Shown in pieces: positions 7,833 through 16,182 of a stretch of DNA of 64,000 bases. Location of the stretch: positions 1 to 64,000 of the forward strand of contig JBATQE010000011.1 of assembly GCA_049291875.1 (NCBI GenBank). Reading direction: 5' to 3'. The number at the start of each line of letters is the position of its first letter. The stretch's first letter is position 1. Made by a program: the position numbers and the translations under genes. The notes under the pieces were generated by a model, which saw nothing but the letters and a program-made list of their open reading frames with translations, was not told the origin of the DNA and made no database searches. The stretch comes from CTSOIL-112 sp049291875 (GTDB taxonomy: Bacteria > Pseudomonadota > Gammaproteobacteria > Burkholderiales > Burkholderiaceae).

Positions 7833-9722
7833 CTATGCCACAAATTGGCGAACCTTGCTGGCGACCGATTCGGCGTCCAGACCCAGACGCTGATAGATCA
7901 GATTGACGTCCCCTTGGTCAATGAACGCGTCGGGTAAACCCAAATGCAGGCATTTCGGCGCGTAGCCGTTGGCCGCGCACCATTCGGCGACCGCACTGCC
8001 CGCACCACCGGCGATACACGAGTCCTCAATGGTGACAATCTGCGTGTGGGTTTTCATCAATTCGTGCAGCAGCGCTTCGTCCAAGGGCTTGACCCAGCGC
8101 ATATCCACCAGCGTCGCGTCCGTTGCCTCGGCGGCTGGATGCGCGTGGTGCAGCAATGTGCCGAAAGCCAAAATCGCCGTGGCCTGCTCGGTTTTCGTAC
8201 TGCGGCGCACAACATTGGCCTTGCCCAACGGCAACGGCGTCAATTCATCGGATACAAGCGCGCCCACACCACTGCCGCGCGGATAACGCACCGCCGCAGG
8301 GCCGTTATACGCATACGCGCTGTTCAGCAAAGCGCGGCATTCGGCCTCATCCGACGGCGTGGCGATCATGATGTTCGGAATGCAGCGCATATACGCCACA
8401 TCATACGCACCCGCGTGCGTTGCCCCGTCCGCACCGACCAGACCGGCGCGGTCTACGGCGAAGGTCACATCCAGATTTTGCAAAGCAATGTCGTGAATGA
8501 TCTGGTCATACGCACGCTGCATGAAGGTGGAGTAAATCGCCAACACCGGCTTCATGCCGTCGCAAGCAATGCCAGCGGCAAACGTTGCGGCGTGCTGCTC
8601 GGCAATGCCCACATCAAAATAGCGCGTCGGGAATTTGGCCTCGAATTCGACCAGACCCGAGCCTTCGCGCATCGCCGGCGTGATGCCGATGAGTTGATCG
8701 TCCGCCTCGGCCATATCGCAAATCCAGCGACCAAACACTTGGGTAAAGGTTTGTTTGACCGGCGCATCCGGCGTTTCGATACGGACAATGCCCAAACTCG
8801 GATCGAATTTGGCCGGACCGTGGTAGGAAATCGGGTCTTGCTCGGCATACGGATAGCCGTTACCTTTTTTGGTGACGACGTGTAAAAACTGCACGCCGCC
8901 GAGTTGTTTGATGTTGTTGAGCGTTGGAATCAACGAGTCCAAATCATGCCCGTCAATCGGCCCGATGTAGTTCAGACCAAAAGCCTCAAACATCGTGGCG
9001 GGTACGAACATGCCCTTGGTATGCTCCTCGAAACGCCGCGCGAATTCGAGCACGCCCGGCGCACCCTGTAACACCTGCTTGAGTTTTTCGCGTGCGCCGG
9101 AGACCAAGCGACCGCTCATGATTTTCGCCAAATGGCGATTGAGCGCACCGACGGGCGGTGAAATCGACATATCGTTGTCATTCAAAATCACCAGTAAATT
9201 GATACCCTCGGTCACGCCCGCGTTGTTCATCGCTTCAAACGCCATACCGCCGGTCAATGCGCCGTCGCCGATCACGGCGATGTGCTGGCGTTGCGGCTGT
9301 TTCAGTTCACGCGCCGCAACCGCCATGCCCAGTGCGGCGGAAATGCTGGTCGAGGAATGCCCCGTGCCGAAGGTGTCGTATTCCGACTCTGCGCGCTTCG
9401 GAAAGCCGGAAATTCCATCGATTTGACGCAAATGCGCCATTTGCTCGCGTCGTCCGGTGATGATTTTATGACCGTAGCTTTGATGACCCACGTCCCACAC
9501 GATTTTGTCATCCGGCGTGTTGAATACATGATGCAGGGCAATGGTCAGTTCTACCGTACCGAGGTTGGACGACAAATGACCGCCGGTTTGCGCCACCGAA
9601 TTGAGGATAAACGCGCGCAATTCCTCAGCCAATTGCCCGAGCTGCTCGCGCGAGAGTGTACGCACATCCGCCGGTGAGGCTATGTTGGGGAGAATCGGAG
9701 CGTTGTGTGCTGTGCTATTCAT
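7833..9722 (-). CDS. dxs: 1-deoxy-D-xylulose-5-phosphate synthase (Dxs)
   Basis: Dxs condenses pyruvate with glyceraldehyde 3-phosphate, the entry and control step of the MEP isoprenoid pathway; the product also feeds thiamine and pyridoxal synthesis. The 629-residue protein has the opening GTVELTIALHHVF, the thiamine-diphosphate site GDGALTGGMAFEAMNNAG with LNDNDMSIS, and the transketolase-like second half with DRAGLVGADGATHAGAYD and RYPRGSG. Length is normal. It lies 72 bp downstream of ispA on the same strand, so two isoprenoid genes are clustered. Confidence 0.97.
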   Translation of the reverse strand: MNSTAHNAPILPNIASPADVRTLSREQLGQLAEELRAFILNSVAQTGGHLSSNLGTVELTIALHHVFNTPDDKIVWDVGHQSYGHKIITGRREQMAHLRQIDGISGFPKRAESEYDTFGTGHSSTSISAALGMAVAARELKQPQRQHIAVIGDGALTGGMAFEAMNNAGVTEGINLLVILNDNDMSISPPVGALNRHLAKIMSGRLVSGAREKLKQVLQGAPGVLEFARRFEEHTKGMFVPATMFEAFGLNYIGPIDGHDLDSLIPTLNNIKQLGGVQFLHVVTKKGNGYPYAEQDPISYHGPAKFDPSLGIVRIETPDAPVKQTFTQVFGRWICDMAEADDQLIGITPAMREGSGLVEFEAKFPTRYFDVGIAEQHAATFAAGIACDGMKPVLAIYSTFMQRAYDQIIHDIALQNLDVTFAVDRAGLVGADGATHAGAYDVAYMRCIPNIMIATPSDEAECRALLNSAYAYNGPAAVRYPRGSGVGALVSDELTPLPLGKANVVRRSTKTEQATAILAFGTLLHHAHPAAEATDATLVDMRWVKPLDEALLHELMKTHTQIVTIEDSCIAGGAGSAVAEWCAANGYAPKCLHLGLPDAFIDQGDVNLIYQRLGLDAESVASKVRQFVA

Positions 9723-9794
9723 AATCGTTGTTTAAAAATAATCGTTGGCGACCTTAAACAGTCTTTCGTGGCTTAATCGTGAATTAGTCGTGGT

Positions 9795-10775
9795 TTAAAA
9801 CAGTCGTTCATGGCAATACGCGGTCAAATCGGCCAAACACTGCACGCCCTGCGTGTATTCGGGCGCGGTATTGATTTGATTCAAACTCATCAGCGCATCT
9901 TTGTACAAAGCTTGCGCGTGCTCGCGCGCACCGTCAATGCCAAGGGCCTGAACATACGTCGGTTTATTCGCCGAAGCGTCTTTGCCCGCCGTTTTACCCA
10001 AGGTTGCGGTGTCTTGCGACGCGTCCAAAATATCATCGACGACTTGGAACAGCAAGCCCAAATCCTCGGCAAAACGCGATAATGCGGCGGTTTGCGACGG
10101 CGACAGCGGATTTTGCCCACACATCGCGCCCATCATCACACTGGCGTGCAGCAATGCGCCGGTTTTCAAGCGATGCATGGTCTGCATGGTTTCACTCGCC
10201 ATCACCTGACCGACGTGATGGCAATCAATCGCCTGGCCACCCGCCATACCCGCAACGCCCGAAGCGCGTGCCAAGGTGCGGATGAGTTCAACCTGCGCTT
10301 GCGCTGACAACTGCGTACTCAATTGCTCATGCGTCAGCACATCAAACGCCAACGTTTGCAAGGCATCACCCGCCAACAGCGCCTGCGCCTCGCCATAAAC
10401 AATGTGCACCGTCGGCTGGCCGCGTCGCAAATCATCGTCATCCATACACGGTAAATCGTCGTGAATCAGCGAATAAGCGTGAATGTACTCCAAGGCCACG
10501 GCGATCTGCATCGCCACCGCCGGCGCGCCGCCGACCAACTGCGCCGCCGCCAAAGCGGCCAGCGCACGAACGCGTTTCCCACCATTCATCACCCCGTGGC
10601 GCATCGCCGATAGCAGTGGCGAATGCACCGCCACCGCGTGCTCGCGGTAGGCATCCAAACCCTCGGCCAAAGCCTGTTCGACCTGCGGGCGCATGCGTTG
10701 TGCCCATGCATTGAACGCTTCAGCCTCGCCTCGGATTGTTACCGTCGCCAAAACCGACGTATCGTCGTGCATCAT
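9795..10775 (-). CDS. ispA: Farnesyl/geranyl diphosphate synthase (IspA)
   Basis: Short-chain trans-prenyl diphosphate synthase that adds isopentenyl diphosphate to allylic primers. Of 326 residues, the first aspartate-rich motif is DDLPCMD (about 106-112) within HAYSLIHDD, the second is DDILD (247-251) after LLFQVV, and GGKRVR lies at 65-70. The start is ATGATG at 10775, overlapping the xseB stop by four bases, so translation is coupled. Chain length is probably C15, as for IspA of this context, but cannot be proven from sequence alone. Confidence 0.95.
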   Translation of the reverse strand: MMHDDTSVLATVTIRGEAEAFNAWAQRMRPQVEQALAEGLDAYREHAVAVHSPLLSAMRHGVMNGGKRVRALAALAAAQLVGGAPAVAMQIAVALEYIHAYSLIHDDLPCMDDDDLRRGQPTVHIVYGEAQALLAGDALQTLAFDVLTHEQLSTQLSAQAQVELIRTLARASGVAGMAGGQAIDCHHVGQVMASETMQTMHRLKTGALLHASVMMGAMCGQNPLSPSQTAALSRFAEDLGLLFQVVDDILDASQDTATLGKTAGKDASANKPTYVQALGIDGAREHAQALYKDALMSLNQINTAPEYTQGVQCLADLTAYCHERLF

Positions 10776-11041
10776 GCCTCACCCTCGTTCAAATCCAGCG
10801 GACGCACCATATCGGCCTCGACGATTTTCACCTGCTCCTGCACTTTTTGCAGTTGCGACTGACAATATTTGACCAAAAACGCGCCGCGTTGATAGGCTTG
10901 CAACGATGCCTCCAGCGGCAAGTCGCCATTTTCCATACCGGCAATCAATTGCTCCAACTCACGCATCGCCGCTTCAAAATCAGCAGGCGATTTCTGGCTC
11001 GTTTTAAGTGTCATTTTGGGTGTCGCTTTGGCCGTTGCCAT
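10772..11041 (-). CDS. xseB: Exodeoxyribonuclease VII small subunit (XseB)
   Basis: XseB coats the long helices of XseA in the exonuclease VII complex. The protein is short and acidic with the family pattern DFEAAMRELEQLIAGMENG and LEASLQAYQRGAFLVKYC. I choose the ATG at 11041 because GAGG lies five bases before it; an ATG six codons earlier (11059) is also possible, giving 89 or 95 residues. It is first in xseB-ispA-dxs-folE2, a common proteobacterial linkage. xseA is not in the window. Confidence 0.93.
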   Translation of the reverse strand: MATAKATPKMTLKTSQKSPADFEAAMRELEQLIAGMENGDLPLEASLQAYQRGAFLVKYCQSQLQKVQEQVKIVEADMVRPLDLNEGEA

Positions 11042-11206
11042 AGTGTCCTCGATATTCAAACTCTAGCGTATCCAATCGCGCCAAACAGGCGCAAAATGAA
11101 TACGATAATAAGTCGCCATTTTACGCCAAAAATGCCCCAATCAACACAGTAAAACCAAAAACCGCGCACCATCATCCACAAACAGCCCCAAATACCATAT
11201 CCAAGG

Positions 11207-11344
11207 TATAATTCACCCGTTTGTTTAGGTGCTCCCTCCCTTGGGAATGACACCGTTTACCAGACGAATGGCTGTCCATCCGTGGACATGACCGCCGGGG
11301 CCGAGCTGCCATCGCAGCCGCCGGACTTACTAAGGGATAAAACC
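11207..11344 (+). promoter_or_regulatory. Promoter and structured 5' leader of the Rieske oxygenase gene
   Basis: A TATAAT at 11207-11212 would start transcription near 11219, leaving an untranslated leader of about 125 bases. GGTG (11228-11231) pairs with CACC (11251-11254) and encloses TCCC (11233-11236) paired with GGGA (11243-11246), leaving ATGA as an asymmetric internal loop. A second hairpin is GTCCATCCGTGGAC (11274-11287). A third is CCGG at about 11295 with CCGG near 11321, around GAGCTGCC and GCAGCCG. Stacked stems with unpaired conserved-looking bulges suggest an RNA regulator rather than random UTR. The class is not identified. The 5' end also separates the divergent xseB promoter; the rest of 11042-11206 holds no gene. 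Confidence 0.45.
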
Positions 11345-12448
11345 ATGACCCATCCGGGTAACACAACCGAACTGTCTATGGGGCAAACCCAACTGCCCGT
11401 CTCCGTCTACTTTGACGAATCCTTGTATCAACGCGAACTCGAACTGCTGTTCAAAAACCGCCCGCAATACGTCGGCCACGAGTTGATGGTGCCGAATGAA
11501 GGCGACTATCAAGTCCTCGCCAGCGAGCAAAACGGCCGCGCGCTGATCCGTGACAAAGGCCAAGTACGCCTGCTGTCCAACGTTTGCCGCCACCGCCAAG
11601 CCATCATGCTGACTGATCGGGGCAACGCGCAAAATATCGTCTGCCCGCTGCACCGCTGGACCTACGACCGCGCAGGCAAACTGCTCGGCGCGCCGCATTT
11701 TGCCGATGATCCCTGCCTAAACCTGCACCAAACGCCGGTAAAAAGCTGGAACGGCATGCTGTTCAAAGGTGGTAGCGAATCGCAAGTCGCGCGCGATTTG
11801 ACCCAGATGGGTGTGGCCGATAAGCTCAATTTCGATAACTACGCGCTCGGTCGCATCGAGCAACACACCTGCAATTACAACTGGAAAACCTTTATCGAAG
11901 TCTATTTGGAGGACTACCACGTCGCGCCGTTTCACCCGGGCTTAAGCGGTTTTGTCACCTGCGACGACCTCGCATGGCAATTCGGTGAGCATTACAGCGT
12001 GCAAACCGTCGGCGTGTTTAACCAACTCGCCAAACCCGGCTCGCCCGCCTACCAAAAATGGCACGACGAGGTACTCAAATACCAAAACGGCGCACCACCG
12101 GCGCAAGGCGCGATTTGGCTCACCTACTACCCAAACGTCATGGTCGAATGGTATCCCAACACGCTCGTGGTCTCCACACTATACCCGCAGGGATTGAACC
12201 AAACGCTGAACGTGGTCGAATACTACTACCACGACGACATCGTCGCGTTTGAACCCGACTACATGGAGGCGCAACGCAACGCCTATATGGAAACCGTGCT
12301 GGAGGACGATGAAATCGCCGAACACATGGATCAGGGGCGGCGCGCGCTGTACGAGCGCGGCGACAACGAAATTGGCCCATATCAAAGCCCGATGGAGGAT
12401 GGTATGCAGCATTTTCACGCATGGTATCGACGGATGATGGCGCTGTGA
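11345..12448 (+). CDS. Rieske non-heme iron oxygenase, alpha subunit-like
   Basis: A 367-residue ring-hydroxylating-type oxygenase. The N-terminal Rieske [2Fe-2S] site uses Cys81 and His83 in CRHRQ and Cys100 and His103 in CPLHRW. The catalytic domain begins NYNWKTFIEVYLEDYHVAP with His192 and His197 as probable mononuclear iron ligands. The start at 11345 has AAGGGA at good distance; an upstream in-frame ATG at 11282 lies inside the leader hairpins and has no ribosome site. No reductase or beta subunit is adjacent, so electrons must come from an unlinked reductase. The gene is regularly found beside xseB/ispA in Burkholderiales, but its substrate is not known to me. Confidence 0.9.
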   Translation: MTHPGNTTELSMGQTQLPVSVYFDESLYQRELELLFKNRPQYVGHELMVPNEGDYQVLASEQNGRALIRDKGQVRLLSNVCRHRQAIMLTDRGNAQNIVCPLHRWTYDRAGKLLGAPHFADDPCLNLHQTPVKSWNGMLFKGGSESQVARDLTQMGVADKLNFDNYALGRIEQHTCNYNWKTFIEVYLEDYHVAPFHPGLSGFVTCDDLAWQFGEHYSVQTVGVFNQLAKPGSPAYQKWHDEVLKYQNGAPPAQGAIWLTYYPNVMVEWYPNTLVVSTLYPQGLNQTLNVVEYYYHDDIVAFEPDYMEAQRNAYMETVLEDDEIAEHMDQGRRALYERGDNEIGPYQSPMEDGMQHFHAWYRRMMAL

Positions 12449-12586
12449 GTATCTATACCTTTTATTGATCATGGTATCAATTATGGAGCTGCACCTCCAC
12501 AGTGCAATTCCATAGTTTGTACTCAGCCACCAAGTACAATGAGTGGCGTCACTCCTCACCTTCAACCCGCCTCTTTTTTATAAAAA

Positions 12587-13390
12587 ATGAATACCCCACA
12601 CCACACCAGCAGCATCGAAATTCTCAAAAGCATTGCCCTCGAAGCCGGCGCCATCGTGCGCAAAGGATTCGCCGCCAGCAAAGAAATCACCCACAAAGGC
12701 ACGGCGGATTTGGTCACCCAATACGATGTGGCCACCGAGCAATTCATCATTGAAAAACTGCGCGTCGCCTTCCCCGAACACACACTGATCGGCGAAGAAA
12801 CACATCGCGGGGATTTCGGCACAGTATTTGACAAAGCCATCTACATCGACCCGATTGACGGCACCACCAACTTTGTTCACGGCATACCGCACGTGGCGAT
12901 CTCCATCGGCGTGTACGAGCACGGCGAAGGCGTGATGGGCGTGGTCTACAACCCAATTTTGGACGAACTGTTTTGCGCCGTGCGCGGCGAAGGTGCGTGC
13001 TGCAACGGCAAACCGATCCACGTCAGCACGCAGGACACTTTGCAACAAGCGCTGATCGCCACCGGCTTTCCCTACGACAAAAATGAACACGGCGCCAATC
13101 ATCAGTGGATCATGCGCGCGATGGGCAAAATGCTGCCCCATGTGCGTGACATTCGTCGGCTCGGCTCCGCCGCATTGGATTTATGCAGCGTCGCACGCGG
13201 CGCGATGGATGGCTACTACGAAATCACACTGAATCCGTGGGATGTCGCCGCCGGACTCATCATTGCGCAGGAAGCCGGCGCCACCGTCACCTCGGCAGAT
13301 GGTTCACCCGTACATTTTGACAACACCACAGTAATCGCCGCGAACCCCACACTACACACCCAAATCGTACGGCAATTAAGCACAAATTAA
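12587..13390 (+). CDS. suhB: Inositol-1-monophosphatase family protein (SuhB)
   Basis: Mg-dependent phosphatase of the IMPase family; SuhB also binds the transcription antitermination complex on rRNA operons. The 267 residues contain metal ligands in GEETHRGD (Glu70-Glu71), IDPIDGTTNF (Asp88, Asp91) and the later WDVAAGLIIAQEAGA (about 219-233). GAAL/SAALDLCSVARGAMDGYYE is also typical. No strong ribosome site precedes the ATG. A diverged, truncated second copy of its 3' half follows at 13515. Upstream (12449-12586) are small hairpins but no gene. Confidence 0.93.
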   Translation: MNTPHHTSSIEILKSIALEAGAIVRKGFAASKEITHKGTADLVTQYDVATEQFIIEKLRVAFPEHTLIGEETHRGDFGTVFDKAIYIDPIDGTTNFVHGIPHVAISIGVYEHGEGVMGVVYNPILDELFCAVRGEGACCNGKPIHVSTQDTLQQALIATGFPYDKNEHGANHQWIMRAMGKMLPHVRDIRRLGSAALDLCSVARGAMDGYYEITLNPWDVAAGLIIAQEAGATVTSADGSPVHFDNTTVIAANPTLHTQIVRQLSTN

Positions 13391-13414
13391 CCATCAAATA
13401 TCAAAAATACTCGT

Positions 13415-13512
13415 ATGACCGCAGTTACGATTAGCGTAGCGTAATCGTACGCATGCGAAAGAAGAAACCGAAACATTCGTACGATTACGCGATTACATCG
13501 CTAATCGTACCT
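13415..13512. repeat. Inverted intergenic repeat at the junction with the suhB fragment
   Basis: ACGATTAGCGTAGCGTAATC followed by GTACG near 13417-13441 is mirrored by CGTACGATTACGCG and GCTAATCGTAC at 13477-13510. The core AGCGTAGCG resembles the GAGCGCAGCG motif of the 13855 repeat in layout. The pseudogene homology begins within three bases of its right end, so the element marks the breakpoint. Confidence 0.65.
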
Positions 13513-13514
13513 AC

Positions 13515-13850
13515 GCGCTGATCGCCACCGGATTTCCGTACACCAAAGTCGAACGCGGCGCGGATTTTGACTGGGTCATGAACGCCATGCAGCACATGCT
13601 CGCCGACGTACGCGACATTCGCCGCCTCGGCTCGGCGGCTTTGGACCTGTGCTACGTCGCGCGCGGCGTGATGGACGGCTACTACGAAATTTGCCTCAAA
13701 CCGTGGGATGCCGCCGCGGGCATGGTCATCGCACGCGAAGCGGGCGCGGTGATCACCTCAATTGACGGCACACCCGTTGACTTCAGCAACACCACCGTGG
13801 TCGCCGCCAACCCAACCTTACATCAACAGATTGTGCAACATTTGCGATAA
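13515..13850 (+). pseudogene. Truncated second copy of suhB (3' part only)
   Basis: From 13515 the frame reads ALIATGFPYTKVERGADFDW and continues through RRLGSAALDLCYVARGVMDG to a proper stop at 13850. It aligns without gaps to suhB from about residue 157 to the C terminus. The N-terminal half, including all of GEE and DPIDGT, is missing, so it cannot be an active phosphatase. At DNA level the two copies share long stretches but differ at roughly a quarter of positions by eye, too many for a recent tandem duplication. An internal ATG at 13578 gives a 90-codon open frame. Origin by old duplication or by import of a relative's allele are both possible. Confidence 0.85.
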
Positions 13851-13854
13851 AACC

Positions 13855-13937
13855 GTAGGTTGGAGGTGAGCGCAGCGAACCCCAACAATATCCAGATAAC
13901 ATCCATGTTGGGGTTCAAAATCAATCACCCCAACCTA
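13855..13937. repeat. GTAGGTTGG-type inverted intergenic repeat
   Basis: CGTAGGTTGGAGGTGAGCGC follows the pseudogene stop, then AACCCCAACA, and a mirrored arm GTTGGGGTTC ... CCCCAACCTACG ends at 13937. This hairpin type (GTAGGTTGGGGTGAGC...) is a widely dispersed intergenic repeat in proteobacteria. Its right end lies three bases from the attC-like site. Confidence 0.7.
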
Positions 13938-13940
13938 CGC

Positions 13941-14029
13941 GCTAACGCCCGCGGTAAGCTGCGCCGGAGCGAAGCGGAGGGTACCAACAGGCGGAGCCTG
14001 TTGGCGTCAGCTTGACCAAACAGTTAGGC
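13941..14029 (-). other. Integron attC site (59-base-element type) downstream of the cupin gene
   Basis: Read on the minus strand the 89-bp site starts with a perfect R'' core GCCTAAC (plus 14023-14029). The arm GGTCAAGCTGACGCC comes next, then a variable part with two small hairpins (AACAGGC...GCCTGTT and CTCCGCTTCGC), the matching arm GGCGCAGCTTACC, and R' as GTTAGCG. The arms pair with an extra unpaired base on one side, the asymmetry that integron integrases read. R' keeps the crossover triplet GTT but not the full GTTRRRY, which would be expected if the cassette had inserted at a secondary site. It lies 36 bp after the cupin stop, as in a gene cassette. Confidence 0.7.
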
Positions 14030-14065
14030 TGGGGAGCGGAGGCAGCTTGTTGCACTTGATATCCC

Positions 14066-14428
14066 CTATGTTTTTGCTGATAGCGGTTCATAACCAGCAT
14101 CCAAAGGCGCAACCACTGAAATGAACCGAAGTGGGCCAACGCTGGTGCAAAGAACACCGTGCACCTGCCCTTTGTTTGCAACTACGATATCCCCCGGAAC
14201 AATTGCAACGGTGTTGCCTTGCTCGTCAATTTGATATTGACCTTCCCCTGAAAGGATGGTCCATGTATCTTGTCCGTCGGGGTGAATATGTGGCGCAATA
14301 GTTTGGCCGGGCTCCACATGCCAAGCCACGATAACTGAATGCGAAGATTCAACAACAACAGACCGTATTGGTTCTTTCTCGGCTGGCTGCATGAATTCAT
14401 GGGACTTATACACGCGGTGAGTGCTCAT
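14066..14428 (-). CDS. Small cupin-domain protein, probable integron gene cassette
   Basis: A 120-residue single-domain cupin. Motif 1 gives APHIHPDGQDTWTILSGEG (His47, His49, then Gln/Asp at 53-54) and motif 2 ends at His90 in VVANKGQVHG, a normal metal site. Such small cupins may be isomerases, dioxygenases or sensors; no substrate can be named. I use the ATG at 14428 with GGAG seven bases upstream rather than a TTG at 14479. Between that start and the upstream recombination core lies a hairpin formed by TTGGGCGGC and GCTGCCCAA. The gene is flanked by attC-like sites on both sides and has no integrase beside it. Confidence 0.8.
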   Translation of the reverse strand: MSTHRVYKSHEFMQPAEKEPIRSVVVESSHSVIVAWHVEPGQTIAPHIHPDGQDTWTILSGEGQYQIDEQGNTVAIVPGDIVVANKGQVHGVLCTSVGPLRFISVVAPLDAGYEPLSAKT

Positions 14429-14481
14429 TTTTTGCTCCGTAAATGCAAGCCTTTGGGCAGCAAGATTCGCGCCGCCCAAAA

Positions 14482-14575
14482 GTCTAACTATTGTTATGCG
14501 TCATCATGTGTCAAATAACATTCTTCAACCTGACGCATAACATTCTATTAAAAAATATAACTATTTGATTTAAAA
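14482..14575 (-). other. Integron attC-like site upstream of the cupin gene
   Basis: On the minus strand TTATGCGTC and GACGCATAA form perfectly complementary arms, followed after five bases by GTTAGAC, a perfect R' core (plus 14482-14488). The left core is not recognisable. The order, arms and AT-rich flank ending TTTGATTT match the site at 203-290, although the two downstream genes are unrelated. This is what two cassettes sharing a site family would look like. The remaining bases to 14678 are AT-rich and without a gene. Confidence 0.55.
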
Positions 14576-14678
14576 ATAGTTTTCCAAAAGCTATGCGGAT
14601 AATTGGTCATCATAAAAAACAAAAACCGTCATCCACACATTACCCAACACGCAGATAATACCCGCATTCAGCATCCAT

Positions 14679-16172
14679 TTACAACAAAAACACCGTCGCC
14701 AACCCAAGGAAAATCAGAAAGCCCATGGTGTCGGTGGCGAAGGTGAGCAGTACGCTGGAGCCGACCGCAGGGTCTTTGCCGAGTTTTTCGCGCATGATCG
14801 GGACGAACATGCCCACGCTCACGCCGACCAGCATATTGCACACCATCGAGGCCATCATCACGGCGGCGAGCGGCAGGCTGCCGGAGATCATGTAGGCGAA
14901 AATCGCGGCAATCACGCCCCCAACCAAACCGGCGAGTACGGTCACGGAGAGTTCTTTTTTAATCAAATCGCGCACATTCGAGCTGGTCACTTGGCCGAGC
15001 GCGAGCGCACGAATCACCAGCGTCATGGTTTGGTTGCCCGAGTTACCGCCAATCCCCGCGACAATGGACATGAGAAACGCGAGTACGACGATGTGCGCGA
15101 CGGTGTTTTCAAAGCGCGAGGCGACGTAGGAGGCAAAACCGGCGGTACACAGATTGACCAGCAGCCACGGCGCGCGGTTGCGCACGGCGTTGAGCACGCT
15201 GGAGAAAATATCCTGCTCTTCTTTCAAACCGACTTGCGCGAGCACATCCGCGTCGCCCTGCTCGCGAATCGCATCGACTACTTCGTCAATGGTCAGACGG
15301 CCGACCAAGCGCCCTTGACCATCGACCACCGGCGCACTGACCAAGTCGTAGCGCTCGAACGCCTGCGCCGCGTCGTCCATTTCGTCCAGCGGATTGAGCT
15401 GGAACACTTCTTTGCGCATCACGTCGCCGACCAGCACATCCGGCTGATTGACCAGCAGGCGGTTCAAACTCAGACGCCCGAGGAATTGATTGTCGTCATC
15501 GACCACAAAAATCTGGTCGGTCTGCTCGGGTAGGCCATCCATTTGTCGCAACTGCGCCAACACCATTTCCAGCGTCACATCGGGACGCGTGGTGAGCATG
15601 TCGTAGTCCATCGCCGCACCGACCACGTCGTCGGGGTAGCTCATGGCGGCGCGCAATTGCGCACGCTCTTCGAGCGGCAAGCTCTCGGCGACTTCTTCCA
15701 CGACCTCGCGCGGCAAGTCGTCGGCCAGATCGGCAATCTCGTCGGTATCGAGGTTTTTCGTCGCCGCCACCATCTCTTGGCGGCTCATGTCGGCGATCAG
15801 CGTTTCACGCACCGAGTCGGAGACTTCGAGCAAAATCTCACCGTCGCGCGCCGGATCGACCAAACCCCAAACATGCAAACGATCGTCCAGCGGCAAGGCT
15901 TCGAGCACGTAGGCGATATCCGCCGGATGCAGACCGTCGAGCACCCAGCGCATTTCCGTATCGGCGTGTGCGTTGACGGTCATCAGCTCATTCATATCCG
16001 TGGCCACGCCACGCACGTGCGCCTCGCGCCAATTGAGCAAGGTGTGCACCATTTCCAGCGCCTGAGCAGCCTGCTCGGTCTCGAAGTGTTGTTCGGATTC
16101 GCCCTTTGATTTGCCGTCCTGAGGCAGGTCTTCGGTTGGCGTCGGATTGAATATTTTGTCTGAATCTGCCAT
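14679..16172 (-). CDS. mgtE: MgtE magnesium transporter
   Basis: A homodimeric Mg2+ channel gated by cytoplasmic Mg2+. Residues run: helical N domain with DLPREVVEEVAESLP, tandem CBS domains (about 210-330) with PVVDGQGRLVGRLTIDEVVD, the connecting helix, then five membrane segments in the last 170 residues. The pore signature GGNSGNQ is present around 390. At 497 residues it is slightly longer than average because of a charged N-terminal tail. It is the last gene of aroE-mtgA-EamA-mgtE, 10 bp after the EamA gene. No M-box leader is visible. Confidence 0.95.
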   Translation of the reverse strand: MADSDKIFNPTPTEDLPQDGKSKGESEQHFETEQAAQALEMVHTLLNWREAHVRGVATDMNELMTVNAHADTEMRWVLDGLHPADIAYVLEALPLDDRLHVWGLVDPARDGEILLEVSDSVRETLIADMSRQEMVAATKNLDTDEIADLADDLPREVVEEVAESLPLEERAQLRAAMSYPDDVVGAAMDYDMLTTRPDVTLEMVLAQLRQMDGLPEQTDQIFVVDDDNQFLGRLSLNRLLVNQPDVLVGDVMRKEVFQLNPLDEMDDAAQAFERYDLVSAPVVDGQGRLVGRLTIDEVVDAIREQGDADVLAQVGLKEEQDIFSSVLNAVRNRAPWLLVNLCTAGFASYVASRFENTVAHIVVLAFLMSIVAGIGGNSGNQTMTLVIRALALGQVTSSNVRDLIKKELSVTVLAGLVGGVIAAIFAYMISGSLPLAAVMMASMVCNMLVGVSVGMFVPIMREKLGKDPAVGSSVLLTFATDTMGFLIFLGLATVFLL

Positions 16173-16182
16173 TTTTATATGC

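Noticed and set aside
11218..11344. Signal recognition particle RNA or 6S RNA in the Rieske leader
   Set aside because: It lacks the conserved SRP loop and the long 6S stem, and is directly joined to the coding region.
12460..12482. FNR-like TTGAT...ATCAA before suhB
   Set aside because: The halves are six bases apart instead of four, and suhB is not an expected target.
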